Shown here piece after piece: positions 26,936 to 34,881 of a DNA stretch of 64,000 bases. The notes under the pieces are model-generated. The model saw only the letters and a program-made list of their open reading frames with translations, was not told the origin of the DNA and ran no database searches. The DNA comes from Paenibacillus sp. CAA11. Its GTDB lineage: Bacteria; Bacillota; Bacilli; Paenibacillales; Paenibacillaceae. The stretch lies in assembly GCF_003060825.1 (NCBI RefSeq), contig NZ_CP028922.1:1412501-1476500 (forward strand), written 5' to 3'. Position 1 is the first letter of the stretch. Every line of letters starts with the position of its first letter. The translations under genes were made by a program, and so were the position numbers.

Positions 26936-26964
26936 TTGCCAACACGAATGACATTGCATATAAT
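26936..26964 (+). promoter_or_regulatory. SigA promoter of pheST
   Basis: TTGCCA (26936-26941), 17-base spacer, TATAAT (26959-26964). Confidence 0.75.
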
Positions 26965-26989
26965 GTGTGTAGTTATGTAGGATATATAA

Positions 26990-27297
26990 ATGCAGAGATG
27001 GAGAAGAGTAAGCAGTGCCTCTTTACAGGGAGGAGATGTCATGGATTGAGAGCATCTCTACAGAAACAGGCTGCCGAAGTTCCCTCCTGAGCAGTTCCTT
27101 GAACGACGGAGATGCCAAGTCCGTAAGTAGGGGATACCGGTCCTCGAGCCGTTATTTCGAAGAGTGAGAGACGCTTTCTAGGAAGCATGGCAGGGATCTG
27201 GCAATGTAGCGCTATCTGCCGATTGCTGAGGCGTTCTTTAACAAGGGTGGTACCACGGTCTTTTCGTCCCTTACGGGAGAAAAGGCCTTTTTTGTTA
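26990..27297 (+). promoter_or_regulatory. Phenylalanine T-box leader of pheST
   Basis: The T-box element GGGTGGTACCACGG is at 27245-27258. The specifier is read as TTC (Phe) at 27080-27082, because TTC-CCT-CCTGAGCAG lines up with the specifier contexts of the ilvB and thrS leaders in this window. The terminator follows (about 27258-27296: GGTCTTTTC with GAAAAGGCC-type pairing, then T6). Uncharged tRNA-Phe should raise expression of its own synthetase. Confidence 0.92.
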
Positions 27298-27355
27298 TCC
27301 GACATGAAATCGAAGATGCGGTTGTAGGCCGCATGAAACCTTGAGGAGGGGCAAA

Positions 27356-28390
27356 ATGAGAGAGCGTTTAGAAGCATTAAAAGAAGAAGCACTGGCTGAG
27401 CTTAGCCAAGTTTCTGATGCAGGACAACTGAACGACCTGAGAGTCAAATACCTGGGTAAGAAAGGCGCGCTGACCGAAATCCTGCGGGGGATGGGCAGCC
27501 TTAGTGCAGAGGAACGTCCGGTGATTGGACAGGTCGGCAACGAGGTGCGTGGTGCAATTGAGGCTGTCATTACGAGCAAGCAGGAGGAGTTCCAGCGTCT
27601 TGAGACAGAGCGCCGTCTGGCTGCAGAGAAGGTGGATGTTACGCTGCCAGGACGCCCGTTGAAGCAGGGGGCTGTTCATCCATTGAACAGAGTGATTCAA
27701 GACATGGAGGATATCTTTATTGGCATGGGGTATCAGATTGCTGAAGGACCAGAGGTAGAGACTGACTACTTCAACTTTGAAGCGTTGAACCTGCCGAAGA
27801 ATCATCCGGCTCGGGATATGCAGGATTCTTTTTATGTTACAGAAGATCTGCTGATGCGGACACATACTTCCCCGGTTCAGGCCAGAACGATGAAGTCCAA
27901 AGAGGGAGAAGTGCCGATCAAGGTCATTTGCCCGGGCAAGGTATATCGCCGTGATGACGATGATGCCACCCATTCCTTCCAGTTCCATCAGATTGAAGGC
28001 CTGGTGGTTGGACGTCATATCCGGATGAGCGACCTGAAGGGGACTCTGCTTCAATTTGTTCGTGAAATGTTTGGTCCGCAAACTCAAATCCGCCTGCGCC
28101 CAAGCTTCTTTCCTTTTACGGAACCGAGTGTTGAGGTTGATGTGACTTGTATGAAGTGCGGAGGCGATGGCTGCCGGGTCTGCAAGAATACAGGCTGGCT
28201 GGAAATTTTGGGCGGAGGTATGGTTCACCCACGCGTGCTCAAAATGGGCGGTTACGATCCGGAGGAGTACAGCGGCTTTGCGTTTGGTATGGGCGTAGAA
28301 CGCATCGCTATGCTGAAATACGGCGTAGATGATATCCGTCATTTTTATTATAACGATATGAGATTTCTTCAGCAGTTTGCCCGGAATTAA
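27356..28390 (+). CDS. pheS: Phenylalanyl-tRNA synthetase alpha subunit
   Basis: 344-residue catalytic subunit of the (alpha-beta)2 enzyme. The N-terminal coiled coil (residues 1-85) binds tRNA. Class II motifs: the motif 1 region [18 protein letters not shown]; motif 2 [21 protein letters not shown]; motif 3 [22 protein letters not shown] 27356 follows GAGGAGGGGCAAA; a TTG at 27341 is less likely. pheT begins 29 bases after the stop. Confidence 0.97.
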   Translation: MRERLEALKEEALAELSQVSDAGQLNDLRVKYLGKKGALTEILRGMGSLSAEERPVIGQVGNEVRGAIEAVITSKQEEFQRLETERRLAAEKVDVTLPGRPLKQGAVHPLNRVIQDMEDIFIGMGYQIAEGPEVETDYFNFEALNLPKNHPARDMQDSFYVTEDLLMRTHTSPVQARTMKSKEGEVPIKVICPGKVYRRDDDDATHSFQFHQIEGLVVGRHIRMSDLKGTLLQFVREMFGPQTQIRLRPSFFPFTEPSVEVDVTCMKCGGDGCRVCKNTGWLEILGGGMVHPRVLKMGGYDPEEYSGFAFGMGVERIAMLKYGVDDIRHFYYNDMRFLQQFARN

Positions 28391-28419
28391 AGTTGTAGAG
28401 AAGAAGGGAGATTAAGCAG

Positions 28420-30867
28420 ATGAAAGTATCCACAGAATGGCTGTCAGACTATGTATCGCTTGAGAATGTAAATGCGGAAGAGCTTGCGGAACAGATTACA
28501 CGGGCAGGTATTGAAATTGACAGTGTAGAAAACCGTAACCAAGGCGTATCCAAGGTGGTTGTCGGCTATGTGAAGTCGAAGGAGAAACACCCTGACGCAG
28601 ATAAATTGAACGTATGTATTGTAGATGCCGGACTGGACGAAGAGCTGCAAATCGTCTGTGGGGCGAAAAATGTAGATGCAGGGCAGAAGGTTCCTGTAGC
28701 CTTGGTTGGCGCAAAGCTCCCAGGAGGCTTGGAGATCAAGAAGGCTAAGCTGCGCGGTGTAGCTTCCCAAGGGATGATCTGCTCGGCTAAGGAGCTGGGT
28801 CTCAACGACAAGCTGCTTCCTAAAGAACAGCAGGAGGGTATTCTTGTCCTTGCAGAGGAGACGGTTATCGGTACACCTATCGAAGAGATTCTTGGTCTGA
28901 ACAATAAGGTGCTGGATTTTGATTTGACACCTAACCGCTCGGACTGCTTGAGCATGATTGGAGCTGCTTATGAGGTAGCCGCTATCCTTGGCCGTGAAGT
29001 GAAGCTGCCTTCTCCTAAGGAGGAGCTCATTGAAGTCGCAGAGCAGGCAGCGGATCAAATCTCTGTAAAGGTAAGCGTACCTGAGCTTTGCAGCCGATAT
29101 GCTGTTCGCTATATCAAAAATGTGAAGATAGCTCCTTCACCGCAGTGGATGCAGAATCGCCTAATGGCAGCAGGAGTACGTCCAATTAACAATATTGTGG
29201 ACGCGACAAATTATGTCATGCTGGAGTATGGTCAGCCGCTGCACGCGTTCGATGCAGATCAAATTGCTGGCAGACAAATTGAAGTTAGACTCTCCGAGCA
29301 GGGAGAGAAAGTGATCACGCTGGACGGTCAGGAAAGAGAGCTTGAAGCTGGTGCTCTTCTCATTACCGATGCTGAGAAGCCAATAGCTCTGGCGGGAGTT
29401 ATGGGCGGAGCCAATTCAGAGGTAACGGAACAGACCGTGAATATTGTTCTGGAATCCGCCAAGTTTGACGGAGGAGTGGTTCGTAAACTGTCTCGTCAGC
29501 TTGGACTTCGTTCGGAAGCCTCCCTTCGCTTCGAGAAAGAGGTTGATCCGAATGCGGTAATTCCGGCACTCGATCGTGCGGCACGGCTTATTGCTCTCTA
29601 TGCTGGAGGAGCTGTTGAACAGGGAATTGTTGAAGCTGCTGGAGAGCAGCCAGAGGACCGGATTATTACTTTGTCCCTGACAAAGCTGAATGCTTATCTC
29701 GGTACAGAGATATCCGCCCTTGAGGTTAAGACGATTTTTAATCGCCTGCATTTTGAAGCGGGAGATTTGCCGGATAACCGCCTTGAGGTAAAAGTCCCAA
29801 CGCGGCGCGGAGACATTACCCGGGATGTGGATTTGATCGAAGAGGTTGCAAGGTTGTACGGCTATGACAATATTCCGACAACAGTTATTGAAGGCCCGAC
29901 AACGCCTGGTGCTTACACGAAGTCCCAGTCCTTGCGGCGGAAAATTCGCGCCCTGCTGGCAAATGGCGGCTGGCAAGAGGTGATCAGCTACTCATTTACA
30001 AATGAAGGGGCCGGGCAGCTCTTCCCAACTTTATTGGAGGGACGCCATACGGTGAAGCTGGCTATGCCTATGAGTGAGGATCGGAGCGTGCTTCGCAGCA
30101 GTTCGCTGCCACAGCTTCTCCAGATTGCTGAATATAATCGGAACCGGAAGCAGGAGAACCTAGCTTTGTTCGAGATCGGAAGTGTGTTCCAAGCAGAGGA
30201 GCAACTGCTTACCAAGCAACCACGGGAGCTGCAGGTCTTAGGTCTATTGCTTACCGGGCAGCGTCAAGAGACACAGTGGAACGTCCAAGGGCAGCCGGTG
30301 GACTTCTTTGATATTAAAGGTGCTGTGGAGAGTGTTGTTCACTTTCTGGGGCTTGATGGAAAAGTCACCTATACTGCAGACAGTCCGGAAGGGTTCCATC
30401 CGGGACGCTCGGCATCCGTCTTCCTTGAGCAAGGTACGGAGAAGGTTCGTGTAGGGGTCGTAGGACAGCTTCATCCAGCTTTACAGCAGGAGCGGGACTT
30501 AGCGGATACGTATGTTGCTGAACTGCTGCTTGCACCGTTGTTCGATACCGAAGGCAAGCCTGTTATTTATCAGGAGCTGCCGAAATTCCCTTCTGTTCAG
30601 CGGGATATTGCAGTTGTTGTTGATGCACAGGTTCCTGCTGGACAGCTGGTATCTGTAGCGCGTGATGCTGCGGGGGACTTGCTGGAAGCGGTGGATGTAT
30701 TTGATGTATTTACTGGCAGCAAGCTTGGAGAAGGCAAGAAGAGCATTGCCTTGTCCCTGGTGTATCGCCACAAAGACCACACATTGACAGAGGAAGAGAT
30801 TACAGATGTTCATGGACGTGTAACTGCGGCCCTGGAACAATCTTTTCAAGCAGAATTGAGAAAATAG
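28420..30867 (+). CDS. pheT: Phenylalanyl-tRNA synthetase beta subunit
   Basis: 815 residues. Order: the N-terminal tRNA-binding (EMAP-like) domain with VVGYVKSKEKHPDADKLNVC, the B3/B4 editing domain (about 210-390), B5 (about 410-480), the catalytic-like core with SLPQLLQIAEYNRNRK, and the C-terminal FDX-ACB anticodon-recognition domain. It supports catalysis and edits mischarged Tyr. The length is standard for Firmicutes. AGAAGGGAG precedes the ATG. Second gene of the phenylalanine T-box operon. Confidence 0.97.
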   Translation: MKVSTEWLSDYVSLENVNAEELAEQITRAGIEIDSVENRNQGVSKVVVGYVKSKEKHPDADKLNVCIVDAGLDEELQIVCGAKNVDAGQKVPVALVGAKLPGGLEIKKAKLRGVASQGMICSAKELGLNDKLLPKEQQEGILVLAEETVIGTPIEEILGLNNKVLDFDLTPNRSDCLSMIGAAYEVAAILGREVKLPSPKEELIEVAEQAADQISVKVSVPELCSRYAVRYIKNVKIAPSPQWMQNRLMAAGVRPINNIVDATNYVMLEYGQPLHAFDADQIAGRQIEVRLSEQGEKVITLDGQERELEAGALLITDAEKPIALAGVMGGANSEVTEQTVNIVLESAKFDGGVVRKLSRQLGLRSEASLRFEKEVDPNAVIPALDRAARLIALYAGGAVEQGIVEAAGEQPEDRIITLSLTKLNAYLGTEISALEVKTIFNRLHFEAGDLPDNRLEVKVPTRRGDITRDVDLIEEVARLYGYDNIPTTVIEGPTTPGAYTKSQSLRRKIRALLANGGWQEVISYSFTNEGAGQLFPTLLEGRHTVKLAMPMSEDRSVLRSSSLPQLLQIAEYNRNRKQENLALFEIGSVFQAEEQLLTKQPRELQVLGLLLTGQRQETQWNVQGQPVDFFDIKGAVESVVHFLGLDGKVTYTADSPEGFHPGRSASVFLEQGTEKVRVGVVGQLHPALQQERDLADTYVAELLLAPLFDTEGKPVIYQELPKFPSVQRDIAVVVDAQVPAGQLVSVARDAAGDLLEAVDVFDVFTGSKLGEGKKSIALSLVYRHKDHTLTEEEITDVHGRVTAALEQSFQAELRK

Positions 30868-30877
30868 CAGGAAATCG

Positions 30878-30927
30878 CGAAAGTCACATCGAATCCTCAT
30901 ACTATTGCAGGTTCGATGTGACTTTCG
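30878..30927. repeat. 16-bp inverted repeat between pheT and zapA-like gene
   Basis: CGAAAGTCACATCGAA (30878-30893) and TTCGATGTGACTTTCG (30912-30927) are perfect complements around an 18-base loop. No T-run follows on either side, so it is not a standard intrinsic terminator. It may stabilise the upstream message or bind a protein. Confidence 0.7.
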
Positions 30928-30981
30928 TGGTAAACCAGAACATCCGAGACCTAACATAAGACTGAAGGAGGCACAGATGCT

Positions 30982-32529
30982 TTGGCTAAATCCGAACGAG
31001 TTAGTGTAAACGTAGAAATTTACGGAACATCCTACAAAATTGTCGGCAGCAGCGCCGAATACATGAAGCAAGTAGCCAATCATGTGGATGAACGCATGCG
31101 TGCCATTTCCAAAGTATACACCCATCTAGACATTCCCCGGCTTGCCGTACTGGCTGCCGTTCATATGGCTGAAGAAGCTATCAGAGGCGAGCAGTTATCG
31201 CAGCAGTTAACTGAAGCTAACCGCGAGCTGGATGAGTTAAGTCGGAAGGTTTCCTCATTACAGGATTCGGCTGTAAAGCAGCAGGAGAAGCACAGCGCCT
31301 TATATGAGGAGCATTCTCAGCTTAAGAATGCAAAGGCGGAGCTGGAACAGCAGCATGCCAAGCTTCAGAGTATGGTTACTGAGAAAGAATCAGCGCAGCG
31401 AAAGCAAGCCGGCCGCATCCAAGAGCTGGAGAAGCAGCTGTCCGAGTTAAGAAGCAGCAATAGTCAGCTTCAGTCCAAGCTTCGCGGTGCAGAGCAGGAA
31501 GCGAAGAAGGAGAAGGAAGCTTTGATAGCGCTGAATGCAAAGGTCAATGAAGCACTGAAGCGAGAAGAGTCGCTGCAGGCTGAAGCGAAGCGTTACAAGG
31601 ACGAAGCCGGGCGGCTCGAGCAGCAATATAAGGCTGCTACGGAAAGCTTGGCGGCTTCTGACCGGGAGAACAAGCGGAGACAGCAGCACCTGGACGAGGC
31701 CAAGAAGCTCGAAGAGAAGCTGCGCGGTGAGGTTGCTTCAGCTCTCCAGTCTCAGCAATCCTGGCGCAAGCAGGCCGAGCAGTTGAAGGCAGACTATGAA
31801 CGCCTGGAGCTTGAGCTGTTGCAGGCCTCCGAGTATAATGGCACTCTTGAGGAAGGACTAAAGAGTGCTCAGGAAGAGACGATGGCGATGAAGGAGAATG
31901 CAGAGCGCAGTGAGGCCGATCTGGCACGGGCTAAGGCAGATTTACTGTCCGTCCGTGGAAGCTATGAATCACTCTCCATTAAGCTAAGCGAATCGCAGCA
32001 GCGCGAGCAAGCGGCATCCGGCGAGATCTCTGCACTGCGCGAACAGCTGGGCCGTCTTGAACTGCAGCTGGTTAAGGTGCAGGAGGAACTGGAGCAGGCG
32101 AATGTCTTGCTTCAGGAGCAAGATCAGGAGCTGAAGGCTGAGCAAGACCGGGCAAGCCAGTGGCGTGACCGCTGTGAAGCCGCGGAAGAGCAGGAGACAG
32201 CACTGCGCGCTGCCGAGGCGGAACTCCAGCGGCAATTGGAACAATGGCAGCAGGAATGTGCCGCGGGTCAGGATCAAGCTGCTGCGCTTACGCAAGAGAA
32301 GGAAGAAGCCGAAGCGGAGCGGCAGCGGCTTGCAGACCAGCTGCAAGAGATCGGTGGCCAATTTGAGATCATCTCTCATGAATATCGCTTATTGATCGCT
32401 GAGCGAGAAGTGGAGCGCGAGCGTGTACAGAAGACTGAAGAGCAGTACGAACGTCTGAAAGAGGATTATGCGAAGCTCCAGACGGAATTTAATGAGTGGA
32501 TTGAATTGATTGAACAGGATCAGACATAA
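30982..32529 (+). CDS. zapA: ZapA domain fused to long coiled coil
   Basis: 515 residues. Residues about 1-90 match the cell-division protein ZapA (VSVNVEIYGTSYKIVGSSAE, VDERMRAISK, LAVLAAVHMAEE), which crosslinks FtsZ filaments at the division site. ZapA is usually only 80-110 residues. Here about 400 more residues of Glu/Gln/Lys/Leu heptads follow (for example RELDELSRKVSSLQDS), a near-continuous coiled coil ending at the C-terminus. TTG start, 10 bases after AAGGAGG. Position between pheT and mutS2 is as for zapA in Bacillus. The tail could space or bundle FtsZ filaments (inference). Confidence 0.85.
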   Translation: MAKSERVSVNVEIYGTSYKIVGSSAEYMKQVANHVDERMRAISKVYTHLDIPRLAVLAAVHMAEEAIRGEQLSQQLTEANRELDELSRKVSSLQDSAVKQQEKHSALYEEHSQLKNAKAELEQQHAKLQSMVTEKESAQRKQAGRIQELEKQLSELRSSNSQLQSKLRGAEQEAKKEKEALIALNAKVNEALKREESLQAEAKRYKDEAGRLEQQYKAATESLAASDRENKRRQQHLDEAKKLEEKLRGEVASALQSQQSWRKQAEQLKADYERLELELLQASEYNGTLEEGLKSAQEETMAMKENAERSEADLARAKADLLSVRGSYESLSIKLSESQQREQAASGEISALREQLGRLELQLVKVQEELEQANVLLQEQDQELKAEQDRASQWRDRCEAAEEQETALRAAEAELQRQLEQWQQECAAGQDQAAALTQEKEEAEAERQRLADQLQEIGGQFEIISHEYRLLIAEREVERERVQKTEEQYERLKEDYAKLQTEFNEWIELIEQDQT

Positions 32530-32530
32530 A

Positions 32531-32568
32531 TGAACAAAGCCTGCGGAAGATTCCGCAGGCTTTGTTCA
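32531..32568. terminator. Bidirectional terminator after zapA-like gene
   Basis: A perfect 18-bp stem (TGAACAAAGCCTGCGGAA with its complement) and a 2-base centre between convergent genes. Confidence 0.85.
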
Positions 32569-32595
32569 TTTGCATGATTACAAGCTGTTGACTGA

Positions 32596-32976
32596 CTATT
32601 CCACATACAGAACAGCTTTCATCATCTTATGCCCTGGTCCGCAAGGGATAGAGCAGGCGATATCATATTGGCCGGTCTCGGTTGGAGTGACGACGGCCGA
32701 GCTGTGTTTGCGGTCGAGGTGAACGTCCAAGCGGTCAATGTTAACTCCGTGGTTACCGTCAACGTTTTCCAAGGTGATTTGAACAGGAACCCCTTTTTTT
32801 ACATGGTACGCTTGCTGATCGAATTGATAGTTCGAGGCTTTGATTACCAATTCGGCTTCTGCGGCATCCTTCTTCGAAGCTGGGGTCTCGTTATTCGGCG
32901 ACTGAGCAACATTACCGCAAGCGGCAAGCAGGAATATAAGCATCAAAGAGCATAATAAGCTAATTATTTTGTTCAT
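32596..32976 (-). CDS. CuA-like cupredoxin lipoprotein
   Basis: 126 residues. Signal peptide with lipobox LLAAC (Cys near residue 20), a short linker, then a cupredoxin domain. Its C-terminal motif CSIPCGPGHKMM has Cys-x3-Cys-x3-His-x2-Met, the CuA ligand set of cytochrome oxidase subunit II, and an upstream His is in GNHGVN. There is no transmembrane hairpin and no oxidase gene nearby. It may be a copper carrier for oxidase assembly or a one-domain electron carrier on the outer face of the membrane; the motif is clear, the role inferred. Confidence 0.8.
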   Translation of the reverse strand: MNKIISLLCSLMLIFLLAACGNVAQSPNNETPASKKDAAEAELVIKASNYQFDQQAYHVKKGVPVQITLENVDGNHGVNIDRLDVHLDRKHSSAVVTPTETGQYDIACSIPCGPGHKMMKAVLYVE

Positions 32977-33103
32977 TATTCACCTCAAGCAAATATAAAA
33001 TTCAGGTTCTATCATACCTTGAAATGGCAGGTAAGAAAACCTCCAGAAGTTGACTTTGGATGGGGCGAGCCTAATTTAACATTAGTTTTGAGCCCACCCC
33101 CTG

Positions 33104-33131
33104 TGGACAGCAGGGCAGAATACGATATAAT
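33104..33131 (+). promoter_or_regulatory. SigA promoter of GGDEF gene
   Basis: TGGACA (33104-33109), 16-base spacer, TATAAT (33126-33131). Confidence 0.65.
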
Positions 33132-33241
33132 AGTTCTATCTATATACCTTAGGGCACCATAATTAATAGTTAAAGTAGGGGATTCATATATTCGACAGTT
33201 ACTCACATAAATGGGCTTCTTGGTCGTGGAATCGAAAAATT

Positions 33242-34318
33242 ATGGTGGCTTACTGGTTGACAGCCTTTTTACTTTTTACTTCTCAGTCCTTCTCTTTTAT
33301 TATCCACTTGTCATGGCTTAAGTATAGCGACTATTGGAAAACGAACGGAACTTTGGTGCTGCTGGCAGACGGTGCAATTTTGGTTCTGCTCGCTGGAACC
33401 GAACTATGGTTAAAGCGAAGCCATCGTCTTTTGAAGCGCGGCGTGTTATTTACCGGGATGCTGTTTACTTATTTCATGTATTACATGTTTAGCCCCATTG
33501 TCCATGGGGCTGAGATTATTTTAGTCATTCCGATGCTGCTTTCTTTGGTTTACTTGGACCGGAAGCTCTTGCTAACCTTCGGATTAGCGGATATGATGAT
33601 TTACATTTTCTCGGAGTTCGTCAATGAATCCATATGGCCAGGCTCCTTAAGTATAGCTGATATCCTGCTGGTTCTGGCTGTTTTTGTTACTGCCATGCTG
33701 CTGGCTCAGGCTGCACTAATCCGTTCCCAGGAGATGCGCAAAGCAGTGGAGAGCCTTGTTAAGTCTGAGCAGAAATTAATCGTGGAGAAGACAATTGCGG
33801 ATAAGCTGCTGAAGATAGATGCACTGACAGGGCTTTATAATCATAAGACTTTTCATGAATATATGGAGAATCTGATACAGCACAGCGAGGCAAACGGAGT
33901 ATCTATTCAGCTGGGCATTTTGGATATAGATAACTTTAAGACCATTAATGATAATTACGGCCATTGGGTAGGCGATATCGTCTTGAAAGAGGTAGCTAAC
34001 CAGCTCACTGAAATTATGCATACAGATGATTTTGCAGCAAGATATGGGGGCGAGGAGTTTGCGGTGATTTTTACAGAGAAAACTCCGGAAGAAGCCTATA
34101 ACTATGCTGAGAAGATCAGGGAAAGCATTGAACGGCTGGAGCTTCCCCATCTTGACCGGCCAGTTACGGTGAGCGTCGGCTTGTGTGAATATCACTTGGG
34201 AGATGGTAAAGAGGCATTGTTCAGAAATGCGGATTCTGCGCTGTATAAGGCTAAGAGGTCTGGTAAAAACAGGACAGTTGTCTACTCCGGGAAGCCGGAG
34301 CCTGTCTGTCTATCTTAG
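33242..34318 (+). CDS. Membrane diguanylate cyclase (GGDEF)
   Basis: 358 residues. About six N-terminal membrane helices (residues 1-160) and a short coiled linker lead to a GGDEF domain from about 190. The catalytic motif reads RYGGEEFAVIF (intact GGEEF), with DIDNFKTINDNYGHWVGD as metal and GTP-binding region. It makes c-di-GMP from two GTP. No RxxD inhibitory site is seen five residues upstream, so product inhibition may be weak. No good ribosome-binding site precedes ATG 33242; the frame stays open upstream to AGGGGGA at 33176-33182, so the true start may be an unusual codon there. Confidence 0.87.
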   Translation: MVAYWLTAFLLFTSQSFSFIIHLSWLKYSDYWKTNGTLVLLADGAILVLLAGTELWLKRSHRLLKRGVLFTGMLFTYFMYYMFSPIVHGAEIILVIPMLLSLVYLDRKLLLTFGLADMMIYIFSEFVNESIWPGSLSIADILLVLAVFVTAMLLAQAALIRSQEMRKAVESLVKSEQKLIVEKTIADKLLKIDALTGLYNHKTFHEYMENLIQHSEANGVSIQLGILDIDNFKTINDNYGHWVGDIVLKEVANQLTEIMHTDDFAARYGGEEFAVIFTEKTPEEAYNYAEKIRESIERLELPHLDRPVTVSVGLCEYHLGDGKEALFRNADSALYKAKRSGKNRTVVYSGKPEPVCLS

Positions 34319-34322
34319 TTAC

Positions 34323-34357
34323 AACCCCTGTCCCGATCTGTCATCGGTTCAGGGGTT
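34323..34357 (+). terminator. Terminator after GGDEF gene
   Basis: AACCCCTG pairs with CAGGGGTT, with an inner CCGAT/ATCGG helix. It lies between convergent genes. Confidence 0.75.
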
Positions 34358-34372
34358 TGCTTTAGCCTGAAG

Positions 34373-34729
34373 CTACTTTTTGCTGCTTGCTGCGTCAAAT
34401 GGAGTTGCGACCGGAATGAAGAGGTCGATAATCCCAATGACGAGCGCGGCGAGCAGCGCGCCAATCATAGTTACGGATACGCCGCTAATGACGAATTGGG
34501 CCAGCCAGATCACAAGAGCACTGACCAGAAAGCCTACAATGCCTCGTCCAAACGGGGAGACTTTTTTGCCAAATACGGCTTCAATCCCCCATCCGAGCAG
34601 GGCAATGACCAGTGCAAGCAGAAGGGCGCTGCCGAAGTTGCCCACGGTGAATTGAGGAACAAGCCAGCCTACCAGCAGTAGAACTAAGGCGGATACGATA
34701 AACCGGATAACGTGTCCAAGAAACTGCAT
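34373..34729 (-). CDS. YvlD-like membrane protein (phage holin 4-2 family)
   Basis: 118 residues with four hydrophobic helices (FIVSALVLLLVGWLVPQF, SALLLALVIALLGWGI, GIVGFLVSALVIWLAQFV, IGALLAALVIGIIDLF). The pattern is that of the YvlD/phage-holin-4-2 family, small membrane proteins often linked to envelope stress. It is not a lytic prophage gene here: no phage genes adjoin. AAAAAGGAGGCC precedes the start. Confidence 0.8.
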   Translation of the reverse strand: MQFLGHVIRFIVSALVLLLVGWLVPQFTVGNFGSALLLALVIALLGWGIEAVFGKKVSPFGRGIVGFLVSALVIWLAQFVISGVSVTMIGALLAALVIGIIDLFIPVATPFDAASSKK

Positions 34730-34881
34730 GGACGTGAGGCCTCCTTTTTAAATGTTGTGCATTTGACTAATCGTCTTATAGAGTAGCCAATTCTAAGAAA
34801 GTTATGTGCTGTACAAAATGGCGGAGAAGACCTTTTTTCGTTTATAATAAATGAATACCTAAAGAGGAGTTGTGAACGTCC

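Noticed and set aside
27095..27097. Second TTC in the pheS leader as specifier
   Set aside because: Alignment with the ilvB and thrS leaders puts the specifier at 27080-27082.
33012..33206. Minus-strand 64-codon frame upstream of the GGDEF gene
   Set aside because: It overlaps the likely GGDEF promoter, has no ribosome-binding site and no recognisable sequence.
34373..34729. Prophage holin
   Set aside because: The holin-like family name is historical; no endolysin, capsid or integrase gene is near, and YvlD-type proteins are chromosomal.
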